NCBI RefSeq assembly: GCF_000235605.1
Contig: NC_016584.1
Location: forward strand, 3,702,001 to 3,766,000
Reading direction: 5' to 3'
Source: Desulfosporosinus orientis DSM 765
GTDB lineage: Bacteria > Bacillota > Desulfitobacteriia > Desulfitobacteriales > Desulfitobacteriaceae
DNA: 64,000 bases
Shown: positions 34,168-42,867 of the stretch, one piece after another
How the letters are laid out: each line of letters opens with the position of its first letter
Numbering within the stretch: the first letter of the stretch is position 1
Notes under the pieces: model-generated
The model's database searches: none
What the model saw: only the letters and a program-made list of their open reading frames with translations
Told to the model about the DNA's origin: nothing
Position numbers and translations under genes: made by a program

Positions 34168-36087
34168 ATGGGAAAAAACTTGACACAAAAGATACTATCA
34201 TCCCACTTAGTTTCCGGAGACTTAAACAATGGCAACGAAATCGCCATCCGTATCGATCAGACTCTAACTCAAGATGCCACTGGGACCATGGCTTATCTGC
34301 AATTTGAAGCAATGAACCTTTCCAGAGTACAAACCGAATGTTCGGTAAGCTATATAGATCATAATACTCTCCAGTCCGGGTTTGAAAATGCCGATGACCA
34401 CGCTTTTTTACAAAGCGCAGCGGCACGTTTCGGAGCCTATTTTTCACGTCCGGGCAACGGAATTTGTCACCAAGTCCATTTAGAACGCTTTGCTAAGCCC
34501 GGCAAAACTCTCCTCGGTTCAGACAGTCATACCCCTACGGCTGGAGGCATGGGAATGCTGGCCATGGGTGCCGGCGGACTTGATGTTGCCGTTGCTATGG
34601 GCGGCGGAGCTTTTTACCTCCCAACCCCCAAAGTTTTGCGGGTTTGGCTGACCGGTCAGCTTTCCCAATGGGTTTCAGCGAAAGATATCATTTTAGAAAT
34701 ACTCCGCACCTTAACGGTCAAAGGCGGTGTTGGCAAAATCATCGAGTATGCCGGACCGGGGGTACAAACGTTAACAGTCCCGGAACGCTCCACCATCACA
34801 AATATGGGAGCGGAATTAGGAGCCACCTCTTCCATCTTCCCCAGTGACGAACAAACCCAGCGCTTTTTAGAAGCTCAAGGCAGAGGGGAAGACTATGTTC
34901 CTCTGGCAGCTGATTCTGATGCTGTTTATGATGAAGAAATTAAGATTGACCTTTCTTTACTGGTTCCCCTTATCGCTCAGCCCCACAGTCCTGACAATGT
35001 CGTCCCCGTAAGCGAGCTTTCCTCAACAGCTGTTCAGCAGGTAGCCATTGGCAGCTGTACCAATTCTTCTTACCAAGATCTCATGCGGGTCAGTCAAATC
35101 CTTAAGGGCAAGCGCGTCCATCCCAATGTCAGTCTGGTTATTTCCCCGGGATCACGCCAAGTTTTAAGCATGCTCGCCAGCAACGGCTCTTTAACGGACC
35201 TCCTGGACAGCGGTGCGAGACTCCTGGAATCCACCTGCGGGCCCTGTATCGGCATGGGACAATCTCCCGTCTCCAAAGGGGTATCTGTCCGAACCTTTAA
35301 CCGCAACTTCCTGGGCCGCAGCGGTACTCAAGACGCTTCTGTCTTTTTGGCAAGTCCGGAAGTGGCAGCAGCCTGCGCTTTAACCGGCTTTATTACAGAT
35401 CCTCGAACCCTGGAGCAATCCACCATGGTTGAATTCCCTAAACAATTTCGCATTGATGACAGCATGATTCTCCCGCCGGGAGATCCCGATACTCCCATTC
35501 GGCGGGGACCTAATATCCAACCCCTGCCCATCGCCCCAGCTTTAAACGACTCCCTGGACTTACCCGTTATCTTGAAACTGGGTAATAATATTACCACCGA
35601 TGATATCATGCCGGCAGGGTCCAAAATTCTCCCTCTCCGTTCCAACATCCCTGCTATAGCAGAATTTGTTTTCCATAAAATCGACCCTGATTTTGCTTCC
35701 AAAGCCAAGGCCCAAAAACAAAGCATTATCGTGGCCGGCCACAATTATGGACAGGGTTCCAGCCGCGAGCACGCGGCTCTGGCCCCAATGTACCTGGGAC
35801 TGCGTGTCGTTTTAGCTCAAAGCTTTGCCCGTATTCACCGTGCTAATCTAATTAACTTTGGCATTCTCCCCCTCACCTTTGTAGATGAAAAGGACTTGGA
35901 TTGTCTCAATCCCGGTATGGTTTTGCATATTACCGACCTGCGACAGGCCATTCAAACCCCTGAGCCTTTCGCCATAACCGTTGATAACGCTTCTAATCCC
36001 ATCATGGTTAAACACGATCTCACGGAACGGCAGGCCAAAATCCTCCTGGCCGGCGGTCTGCTAAACTCCACAAAACAATCGGTTTAG
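34168..36087 (+). CDS. Aconitate hydratase, Aquifex-type
   Basis: Interconverts citrate and isocitrate. 639 residues, the compact form used by many anaerobes. It starts 'LTQKILSSHLVSGDL', then 'GNEIAIRIDQTLTQDATGTMAYLQFEAM'. Cluster ligands are in 'AIGSCTNSSYQDL' and 'STCGPCIGMG'. The C-terminal swivel domain has 'GHNYGQGSSREHAALAP'. AAGGAGG lies 9 nt before ATG 34168; upstream in-frame ATG 34111 lacks a site. Likely functions in glutamate synthesis by a partial TCA cycle. A dispersed repeat follows the stop. Confidence 0.94.
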   Translation: MGKNLTQKILSSHLVSGDLNNGNEIAIRIDQTLTQDATGTMAYLQFEAMNLSRVQTECSVSYIDHNTLQSGFENADDHAFLQSAAARFGAYFSRPGNGICHQVHLERFAKPGKTLLGSDSHTPTAGGMGMLAMGAGGLDVAVAMGGGAFYLPTPKVLRVWLTGQLSQWVSAKDIILEILRTLTVKGGVGKIIEYAGPGVQTLTVPERSTITNMGAELGATSSIFPSDEQTQRFLEAQGRGEDYVPLAADSDAVYDEEIKIDLSLLVPLIAQPHSPDNVVPVSELSSTAVQQVAIGSCTNSSYQDLMRVSQILKGKRVHPNVSLVISPGSRQVLSMLASNGSLTDLLDSGARLLESTCGPCIGMGQSPVSKGVSVRTFNRNFLGRSGTQDASVFLASPEVAAACALTGFITDPRTLEQSTMVEFPKQFRIDDSMILPPGDPDTPIRRGPNIQPLPIAPALNDSLDLPVILKLGNNITTDDIMPAGSKILPLRSNIPAIAEFVFHKIDPDFASKAKAQKQSIIVAGHNYGQGSSREHAALAPMYLGLRVVLAQSFARIHRANLINFGILPLTFVDEKDLDCLNPGMVLHITDLRQAIQTPEPFAITVDNASNPIMVKHDLTERQAKILLAGGLLNSTKQSV

Positions 36088-36124
36088 CCCTCACACCGTT
36101 CTGATGTACTAAAAGAGCCTTCCT

Positions 36125-36275
36125 ATGCTCACCCACTCGCTGGCGCAGGATCTTTGCCACAACTACAGGGTAATACCTGGGGTCTCTGGCAAAGCTGTCC
36201 CACGCCGGCTTTGTGGGCTTTACTGCATCTCCGGTCAGGGGGTTCACTCCTATTAGCGAAACCGCCCTGCTTTTG
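36125..36275. repeat. Dispersed structured repeat, copy B (5' shortened)
   Basis: Lacks the 5' terminal arm but keeps the core stem GCTGGCG (36139-36145) with CGCCGGC (36203-36209), and CTTTGCCA (36152-36159) with TGGCAAAG (36187-36194). The loop GGGTAATACCTG and the 3' part GGGTTCACTCCTAT are shared with other copies. The rest of 36276-36518 holds only the alaR upstream region. Confidence 0.75.
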
Positions 36276-36518
36276 ATTATTGCGATTTCTTGAATTGACT
36301 TGAGTTTGTTTTTTCAGGTCATTTTTCAGACTAGCCTAATATTTCGAACTCTTGACTGCTCCCAATGCCTTTGTCTTCTCTCTCATAATGGTTTTACGCA
36401 CATACGTTATTGGCCATTGCCGAATTATTATAATGCTTATTCAGAGCTGTTTACTCCTTTTATGGAACGGTAATTCGTGTTATGATTGTGTTATATAATA
36501 AAAGAGGTGGATTATAAA

Positions 36519-37016
36519 ATGCTCAGTGAAGAGGATCGTCGACTGCTTAAACTTATTTCTGAAGATTGTAGACTTGGACATGAAGAGCTTTCTGTGCAAA
36601 CAGGATTGTCTACTGAATACATTACCAAGCGCATCCAGGATTGGGAAAAGGAAAAAATCATCGTTGGCTATCAGCCTATGATTAACTGGGACCGAACCGG
36701 TGATCAAAAGGTATCTGCTCTTATTGAAGTTAAAGTCCTGCCCCAACGCGGCTACGGCTTTGACAAAATCGCCAAACGCCTGCAAAAATATCCTGAGATC
36801 AAAGCCCTTTATCTCATGTCAGGAGGGTATGATCTGTCTGTCCTTATTGAAGGCAAGACCATGCAGGATGTGGCTCTTTTTGTCGCTGAAAAACTAGCCT
36901 CCCTTGAACATGTTCAAAGTACAGCAACACACTTTGTGCTTCGCCGCTATAAGCAGGATGGTATCGAACTTATGGGCGAAGAAGAAACTCTTCAACGTTT
37001 GGTGGTGTCACCATGA
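36519..37016 (+). CDS. Lrp/AsnC-family regulator, AlaR-like
   Basis: 165 residues: N-terminal HTH ('CRLGHEELSVQTGLSTEYITKRI') and C-terminal RAM ligand domain ('ALIEVKVLPQRGYGFDKIAKRL'). AGAGGTGG lies 8 nt before ATG 36519. Its stop overlaps the start of the aminotransferase (ATGA), the same order as alaR-alaT (yugG-yugH) in B. subtilis, where AlaR activates alaT. Alanine or a related amino acid is the probable effector. TATAAT at 36494-36499 may be the -10 box. Confidence 0.88.
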   Translation: MLSEEDRRLLKLISEDCRLGHEELSVQTGLSTEYITKRIQDWEKEKIIVGYQPMINWDRTGDQKVSALIEVKVLPQRGYGFDKIAKRLQKYPEIKALYLMSGGYDLSVLIEGKTMQDVALFVAEKLASLEHVQSTATHFVLRRYKQDGIELMGEEETLQRLVVSP

Positions 37017-38182
37017 ACAACTATTTGGCCAACCACGTTGCCACCCTTCCTCCTTCAGGAATCCGCAAGTTTTTTGACCTTGTTGCAACCATGAAAGATG
37101 TTATTTCCTTAGGAGTAGGAGAACCTGACTTTGTCACACCTTGGACTGTCCGGGAAAGCGGCATCTTCTCTTTAGAAGAAGGACAGACCATGTATACCAG
37201 TAACTCTGGTCTCTTTGAACTGCGTGAAGAACTGGCCCACCATTTAAACAAAACCTTAGGTCTATCCTATAGTCCCCTAGGGGAAATACTGATTACCTCC
37301 GGAGCCAGTGAGGCTGTGGATCTGGTAATGCGGGCTGTTTTGGAACCAGGAGATGTGGTCTTAGTACCTGACCCTTCCTATGTATCCTATGCCCCCTGCG
37401 CCATCTTATCAGGGGCTAAGGTTAACTATGTCCCTACTTATGCTAGAGAAGACTTTCGCATGCGAGTGGAGGATTTAAAGAAGGTCTATACACCTGAAGC
37501 GAAACTCCTCGTACTCTCTTATCCCAATAATCCAACAGGAGCTATCATGACCCGGGAAGACTTGCTTCCCATTGCTGACTTCGTAGCTGAGCATGATCTT
37601 CTTGTTCTTGCCGATGATATTTATTCTGATCTCACGTATGATCATACCCATGTATCCTTCGCTAGTTTGCCGGGTATGCGTGACCGTACTCTCTTTGTCA
37701 GCGGATTTTCAAAATCCTACGCAATGACGGGTTGGAGAATTGGCTATGTTGCCGGTCATGCCGATTTAATTCAAGGAATGACCAAAATTCATCAGTACAC
37801 CATGCTCTGTGCCCCAATTATGGGTCAATTTGCAGCCATAGAAGCCCTGCGCTCTGCTCATGAAGCCAAAGATGATATGGTTAAAGCTTATGACCGGAGA
37901 CGTCGCCTCTTAGTTCACGGGTTTCGTCAAATGGGCCTGGACTGCTTTGAACCCCTAGGCGCTTTTTATGTTTTCCCGGATATCTCAAAGACACGATTGT
38001 CTTCTGAAGCGTTTGCAGAGCAACTCTTAAAAGAAGAAAAAGTCGCTGTCGTTCCCGGAACCGCTTTTGGCCCTTCAGGGGAAGGCCATATTCGCTGTTC
38101 CTATGCCTACTCCATTGAACAGCTTCAAGAAGCTCTCAAACGTATCGGCAGTTTTGTAGAACGCAGGCTCAATAATCTATAG
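37013..38182 (+). CDS. PLP-dependent aminotransferase, AlaT-like
   Basis: 389 residues, fold-type I class I/II. The Schiff-base lysine is in 'FVSGFSKSYAMTGWRIGY'. Substrate and PLP contacts include 'TSGASEAVDLVMRAVLEPGD' and 'LSYPNNPTGAIM'. Translation is coupled to the Lrp-type regulator by a 4-bp overlap. By synteny with B. subtilis it may be alanine transaminase; other substrates cannot be excluded. Confidence 0.9.
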   Translation: MNNYLANHVATLPPSGIRKFFDLVATMKDVISLGVGEPDFVTPWTVRESGIFSLEEGQTMYTSNSGLFELREELAHHLNKTLGLSYSPLGEILITSGASEAVDLVMRAVLEPGDVVLVPDPSYVSYAPCAILSGAKVNYVPTYAREDFRMRVEDLKKVYTPEAKLLVLSYPNNPTGAIMTREDLLPIADFVAEHDLLVLADDIYSDLTYDHTHVSFASLPGMRDRTLFVSGFSKSYAMTGWRIGYVAGHADLIQGMTKIHQYTMLCAPIMGQFAAIEALRSAHEAKDDMVKAYDRRRRLLVHGFRQMGLDCFEPLGAFYVFPDISKTRLSSEAFAEQLLKEEKVAVVPGTAFGPSGEGHIRCSYAYSIEQLQEALKRIGSFVERRLNNL

Positions 38183-38218
38183 ATACTTCAGAAGGTATCG
38201 TTATGAAAGTCTCAAGAT

Positions 38219-38252
38219 GATAAAGCACACGGATCGAGCCGTGTGCTTTATC
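38219..38252. terminator. Bidirectional terminator between alaT and queG
   Basis: Perfect 14-bp arms GATAAAGCACACGG and CCGTGTGCTTTATC with a 6-nt loop, lying between convergent genes. Confidence 0.8.
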
Positions 38253-38256
38253 CTGC

Positions 38257-39297
38257 TTATAGCTCCTGATCATGCTCCTGCCAAGTTACATAAGGCAAAA
38301 TCGACGGCGGAATGGTTTTATTTTTTTGGTAATCGAACAGTATTTGCACACTTTCGGAATCCTGTGCATTCTGCAAAGCGATATAGGCATTTCTTTGCAG
38401 AACACCCTTGCCGCGCCATCCTGCTGCAGTGTGTTTAAATTCCTTCAAAAATTCCCCTTTGCTTAAGTTTAAAATCTCTTTGAGGTTCACCCCACGACGC
38501 AGCGGAGACTTCCGTTCTTCTTGCAGCCATTGTTGGTTGTGAGGGCAAACTTCCTGACAAGTATCACAGCCGAAAATTCTCAATCCCAGGCGCTGCCTCT
38601 CTTCAAGGGTCAGTACCTCTTTACTTTGGGTAAGATATGAGACACACCTTTTGGAGTTAAAGGGTTCTCTGCCAAGAATCCGGGCCGGACATGCCCGAAT
38701 GCATCGCTGACAGGCTCCGCATTGCCCTGGACTTAGGGGTTCATCCCCTGGGATCTCCTGATCTAAAAGAAGGAGAGCTAAAGCCACGAACGAACCATAA
38801 CCCGGGATTATTAAATGCTGATTCCTGCCAATCCAGCCAATTCCAGCCCGAACCGCAAATGCCCGCTCAATCAGAGGACCTGTATCCACTTGAAAGCGAA
38901 GGGAACCTGGCCAATCATGCTGAATCATCAAGTCCATGAGCTGACGGATCTTCCTGGTCACAACATGGTGATAATCATCTCCAGCTGCAGACCGTGCAAG
39001 AATACCCTCGCCCTTCTCAGGAGGCAAAGACAGTGGGAACGGATAAGCTAAGGCAATGACGGTACTGCACTCCTGCCAAAGGGCACGCGGATCTATTCGT
39101 TCCTTAATGTCTTGGCTTTCAAAAGGAGTCCCTATACCCTGATCAATTCTCGTCTTTAATACCGATCTAAGACTCTCCACAGGGTCTGCCGTGGTAAACC
39201 CGCTTGCAGCAAAACCTCCTTCTCTTGCCCACCTCTTAATGTCTTCTTTCCACTTAATCTGTTCATGCAGATCCATGACATCCTCCAGTGTTTCCAT
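38257..39297 (-). CDS. queG: Epoxyqueuosine reductase
   Basis: Last step of queuosine synthesis in tRNA; cobalamin and two 4Fe-4S clusters. 346 residues from ATG 39297. 'RFQVDTGPLIERAFAVRAGIGWIGRN' and the clusters 'CGACQRCIRACPARIL' and 'FGCDTCQEVCPHNQQW' are diagnostic. The C-terminal HEAT-like part is short. Start choice is uncertain: ATG 39297 has GGGAGGG at 10 nt, but this lies in a hairpin arm; ATG 39276 has GGAGG at 5 nt; the frame opens at 39354. Confidence 0.93.
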   Translation of the reverse strand: METLEDVMDLHEQIKWKEDIKRWAREGGFAASGFTTADPVESLRSVLKTRIDQGIGTPFESQDIKERIDPRALWQECSTVIALAYPFPLSLPPEKGEGILARSAAGDDYHHVVTRKIRQLMDLMIQHDWPGSLRFQVDTGPLIERAFAVRAGIGWIGRNQHLIIPGYGSFVALALLLLDQEIPGDEPLSPGQCGACQRCIRACPARILGREPFNSKRCVSYLTQSKEVLTLEERQRLGLRIFGCDTCQEVCPHNQQWLQEERKSPLRRGVNLKEILNLSKGEFLKEFKHTAAGWRGKGVLQRNAYIALQNAQDSESVQILFDYQKNKTIPPSILPYVTWQEHDQEL

Positions 39298-39305
39298 GAA
39301 ATCAT

Positions 39306-39336
39306 AACCCTCCCGCTTAGGGAAAGCGAGAGGGTT
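39306..39336 (-). terminator. Hairpin upstream of queG
   Basis: AACCCTCCCGCTT pairs with AAAGCGAGAGGGTT around a 4-nt loop. It could terminate the flavin reductase gene (stop at 39384), although the T-run is poor. Its GGGAGGG arm is also the ribosome binding site of the longer queG start. Confidence 0.5.
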
Positions 39337-39383
39337 AACCACGTCTAAGTCCAATTAACTTAAAGGTTCCAATGATGGATAAA

Positions 39384-40031
39384 TTATTTCGAGGCTCTAA
39401 AATAAGCGTAAGTCATTGGTTCCCCTTCCTGAAGAATTTCCCCTGCCGTAACATCGCCAAGGAAAAGTGTATGAGTTCCGGCATCTAATTGCCCGGTAAC
39501 AGTAGCCTCCATGGTCACAAGCACATCATCAAGGAGCAAAACTCCCGATTCACCACGGTGAACAGCTACTCCTTCAAACTTATTGACGTCTCTGCCTGAT
39601 CGATAGCCAAATCCCCGTGCATAATCCTGACCGGTTTGACTTAATACTGAAACCCCAAATTTGCCGCTCTTTTGAATTAACTCATGAGTGTAGTTTTGTT
39701 TATTGATTCCAATGGCGATTCTTGCCGGTTCCGATGTAACTTGAAAACAGGTATTGGCACACTGTCCGTTATCCTTACCCTCAGCCTGAGCAGTAATAAT
39801 GAAGAGACCATAAGATATTCGATGGAGTGCCTGACGTATTGCCGTTGCTTTGTCAGGCTGAACCGGGGCAGGCTTGGGAGCAGCTTTCACTTCAGTTCCT
39901 GTCTGAGCCTCTTGTTCATCTGTAACTAATTCAAAAAAACTTGCATCTGCACCGCAAACGGGACAAACCTCCGGTGGATTTTCTCCTGTATGTATATACC
40001 CGCAAACTGTACAACGCCAACGTTTTTCCAT
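39384..40031 (-). CDS. Rubredoxin-like / flavin reductase fusion protein
   Basis: 215 residues. The N-terminal rubredoxin-like domain has Cys pairs 'CTVCGYIHTG' and 'CPVCGADASFF' (residues about 5-40), the short form found at the end of rubrerythrins. An Ala/Pro/Lys linker leads to an FMN-binding flavin reductase domain ('IRQALHRISYGLFIITAQ', 'SVLSQTGQDYARGFGYRSG'). The order is reversed from Moorella high-molecular-weight rubredoxin, where flavin comes first. Probably an electron carrier to an oxygen or NO reductase; partner unknown. ATG 40031 or 40049. Confidence 0.85.
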   Translation of the reverse strand: MEKRWRCTVCGYIHTGENPPEVCPVCGADASFFELVTDEQEAQTGTEVKAAPKPAPVQPDKATAIRQALHRISYGLFIITAQAEGKDNGQCANTCFQVTSEPARIAIGINKQNYTHELIQKSGKFGVSVLSQTGQDYARGFGYRSGRDVNKFEGVAVHRGESGVLLLDDVLVTMEATVTGQLDAGTHTLFLGDVTAGEILQEGEPMTYAYFRASK

Positions 40032-40109
40032 AACAACACCGCCTTTCATTGAAATAATTATAACTTAATAATAGGTTTAGGTCAATAGGTATCGAACATG
40101 ATAATCAAA

Positions 40110-40263
40110 TAGATCCTTCAGGTCGGACAGCTTCGCCAAACCGACGGCTAGTATCTGAGGTGAACCACTGGCTACGCTTTCCCGCACTGGCTTGTGGGCT
40201 TTGCCGCCTCTCTATGCCATGGATTCACTCCTGTGGACGAGGCTGCCCTGGCTTTCGGATCTA
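40110..40263. repeat. Dispersed structured repeat, copy C, inside the 3' end of cca
   Basis: About 154 bp. The ends TAGATCC (40110-40116) and GGATCTA (40257-40263) are inverted repeats. GGACAGCTTCG pairs imperfectly with CGAGGCTGCCC next to the ends. The core stem of copies A, B and D is partly deleted, while the 3' half (TTGTGGGCTTTGCCGCCTCT, GGATTCACTCCTGTGGA) is kept. On the minus strand it encodes the last ~29 residues and the stop codon of cca. Confidence 0.75.
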
Positions 40264-41848
40264 GGGAATTTTTCAGAGGCAGTTTAGAAAAGAACTTATA
40301 TTCCTGTTCCAGAAACCTCAGATCCGTTAATGTGTTTTTGGTGTTCAACATGACATGCTTGCGTACATGTTCCTTGAACTGGCCATAATGTTGACCGGCA
40401 AGTCCTTTGGAACAGGCAAACCTTTCAAAAAAGCCCCAATCAAGCAGCCGTCCTCGTTCCTCAAGATCAGCGCTCTCTCTCCGGATTTCTCTCTGAATCC
40501 AGTCCAAGCGATATAAATTCTTCTCGGCATCCTGTTTTCCCCCCAGAAAATCTGCTTTCCATAAATCAAGCAAATTTTCTACTTTTTGGGTTTTATAGTA
40601 TTGACCGTCCCAACCAACTTGCCAGGCAAAACGGCGAGCCTTGCCATTAATTTTGGGATTGTCCCTTTCCCCTCTCATTTCGTTGATAAAGGTCAAAGTC
40701 CCCAGCATGTGATGTCCTACTAAATAGAGGAGCTCTTGTTCTCCTTTTTTGCCGCCTGGAAGAACCACAGACCAGCGAAAACGAGACAGAAGCTCTTTAA
40801 CTAAACGAGCGCTATCTTTTTCGTGCTGTAAAAAATGTCGTTTCCCATTGACAACCCATTGAAAAGGAACCTCCGGTCTGCTTTTTAAGGGTTTTATGCG
40901 TTTAATAACGATGGTATCCTGACGATTGTCTAGTCTGCCCCCATGAATTTCAACCTCTTTGTTTGTCCAGCGTTCGATATCTTTGCCAAACAGCTGGAAC
41001 TTATCCAAATAATACCCTTCATCGGTCCGTGTCACTGTCCCCCAGGCATGACACTCACGACTGGCTGTTTCCCATTTGCCCAGATCATGAAATAATGCTG
41101 CCAGGCGCAGCAACACTTGAGGTGGAGCATTCTTGACCACATGACGTGTGTGATCCCAGGCATCTTTGGTATGAAACTTGTTTTGTTCCAGGCCTTTTAG
41201 CCGGTAAAGCTCCGGAATATACTCTTCAATATAATGCAAGTCGTCGAGAAGTCCTAATGCCCTGTCAACCTGATCCAGCACCAGAATCCGGCCCAATTCT
41301 TCTGATACTCGTTCCAGGGCTACACTTTTAAGTAGGGTAAGATTCTCATTAGCAGCCCGCCAAGTATCCTGCTCAATGAGAAAATCATAGCGAATAGCTA
41401 ACCTTATAAGACGCAAAATTCTCAGGGGATCTTCTTGAAAACGCTCTTCAGCACGCCCGCAAGCTCTAAGCATTCGTTGGCTTAAAGCTTGCAGTCCTTC
41501 TAAGGGATCTTTGATCTCCCCTGTACGTACATCCTGATAAATTGCATTGATAGTGAAATCTCTGCGGAGCGCATCTGCTTCAACATTTCCGGCTAGAAGG
41601 GAGATATCGATTCTAGCTTTATCACGGAACAAACTTATGGTCGGCTGATGGTCTCCGATTACATGAGGAGTATAGCCCCAATCAGACAAGTTCTTTTCAA
41701 TCTGATGAAAAGGTATTGCTGTAACTGCATCCACGTCCTTTAAAGGGATTCCCAGCTGAACATCGCGAACAGCTCCTCCTACGATATAGACAGGACCCAG
41801 AGTGCTAAGCCTCCTCAAGACATCTTGTTGAAATGGTGTACCGATCAT
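40172..41848 (-). CDS. cca: CCA tRNA nucleotidyltransferase with repeat-encoded C-terminus
   Basis: Adds CCA to tRNA 3' ends. 558 residues from ATG 41848 (GGGAGG at 6 nt). The class II head is 'GPVYIVGGAVRDVQLGIPLKDVDAVT', with the catalytic acids in 'ARIDISLL' nearby and 'LRRDFTINAI'. An HD domain ('RLAALFHDLGKWETASREC') follows. The native protein seems to end near 'QEYKFFSKLPLKNS'. The last residues (DPKARAASSTGVNPW..., 29 aa) are read from repeat copy C and have no family match that I know. Confidence 0.9.
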   Translation of the reverse strand: MIGTPFQQDVLRRLSTLGPVYIVGGAVRDVQLGIPLKDVDAVTAIPFHQIEKNLSDWGYTPHVIGDHQPTISLFRDKARIDISLLAGNVEADALRRDFTINAIYQDVRTGEIKDPLEGLQALSQRMLRACGRAEERFQEDPLRILRLIRLAIRYDFLIEQDTWRAANENLTLLKSVALERVSEELGRILVLDQVDRALGLLDDLHYIEEYIPELYRLKGLEQNKFHTKDAWDHTRHVVKNAPPQVLLRLAALFHDLGKWETASRECHAWGTVTRTDEGYYLDKFQLFGKDIERWTNKEVEIHGGRLDNRQDTIVIKRIKPLKSRPEVPFQWVVNGKRHFLQHEKDSARLVKELLSRFRWSVVLPGGKKGEQELLYLVGHHMLGTLTFINEMRGERDNPKINGKARRFAWQVGWDGQYYKTQKVENLLDLWKADFLGGKQDAEKNLYRLDWIQREIRRESADLEERGRLLDWGFFERFACSKGLAGQHYGQFKEHVRKHVMLNTKNTLTDLRFLEQEYKFFSKLPLKNSLDPKARAASSTGVNPWHREAAKPTSQCGKA

Positions 41849-41917
41849 GTAATTCCTCCCAGCAATCACTTCCACGCCTTGAAAGAACAGACAATATCCG
41901 TCATAATCGGGGTGAAC

Positions 41918-42799
41918 CTAACAGAGAACTGAGATTTTCGGGCCAATTTTAATATGCCAAGAACTTTCAGGCCCATATTCCCCGTCAAGATCTGTCTTTA
42001 GGGGACGATCCGTATGTACTGTTAGATTCGTGGTCTGAAACTCTTTGATTTTTCCGTTCCCTACTTTTTCCCCCCGCAAAACATTTAACAATAGTCTAAT
42101 GGTTTCCGGCCAGCCTGCCGCGGGAACAATGAGAACTTCTAATTGTCCGTCCGTCAAGGACGCTTTGGGTACCAACTTCCTTAAACCACCTACGGAATGT
42201 CCGTTTACGGCTAAAAGCAAAATAACCTCTTCTGAATGCACTTCCCCCCCTGTCTCATATTCAATACGAAAGGGCCGGTAGGAAGGGAGGGTTTCTATTC
42301 CTTTAATAATGTAAGCTAATTGGCCAAGGGTATTTTTTACCCGGGTGTCCACTTTTTGCGAGACATCCGTCAATAGCCCTACACTTGCTACATTAACAAA
42401 ATACCGGTCATTAACTTGTCCTGTATCCATTCTAAAAATATTTCCTTTAGCAATAACTTTGCAAGCTTCAGGAATGCTCTTAGGCAAACCCAAAGCATAA
42501 GCCAAATCATTGGCTGTTCCAACAGGTAAAATTCCTAAAGCCGGCCGCTGAATCTCCGGGATTTTCAACAAACCATTGACGGCTTGATGAATACTCCCAT
42601 CTCCTCCGGCAATCACAAATCGCTCAACATCCTGGCTTTCAGCCGCCGCCTGCTCCATATCGGCAGTGGAAGAAGCTCGATGGACGCAGACTTCATACCC
42701 GCTTTCCTGGAATATGCGGATGACAGTATCCAGTTGTGACGTTAATTTTCGCCGCCCGGCGTAAGGATTATAGACCAAACGTAAGCGCTGACCTTTCAT
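41918..42799 (-). CDS. YegS/BmrU-type lipid kinase
   Basis: 293 residues of the diacylglycerol kinase catalytic fold. The ATP site is 'FVIAGGDGSIHQAVNGLLK' and 'GILPVGTANDLAYALGLPKS'. It phosphorylates a membrane lipid, probably diacylglycerol, but could act on another lipid. It lies between cca and an M29 peptidase on the same strand. Confidence 0.9.
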   Translation of the reverse strand: MKGQRLRLVYNPYAGRRKLTSQLDTVIRIFQESGYEVCVHRASSTADMEQAAAESQDVERFVIAGGDGSIHQAVNGLLKIPEIQRPALGILPVGTANDLAYALGLPKSIPEACKVIAKGNIFRMDTGQVNDRYFVNVASVGLLTDVSQKVDTRVKNTLGQLAYIIKGIETLPSYRPFRIEYETGGEVHSEEVILLLAVNGHSVGGLRKLVPKASLTDGQLEVLIVPAAGWPETIRLLLNVLRGEKVGNGKIKEFQTTNLTVHTDRPLKTDLDGEYGPESSWHIKIGPKISVLC

Positions 42800-42867
42800 A
42801 ATCTAAATAATCGACTCCTTATCCTTATCAAACGGATATTTACAATAGGCATTACAAGGCTATTTTC

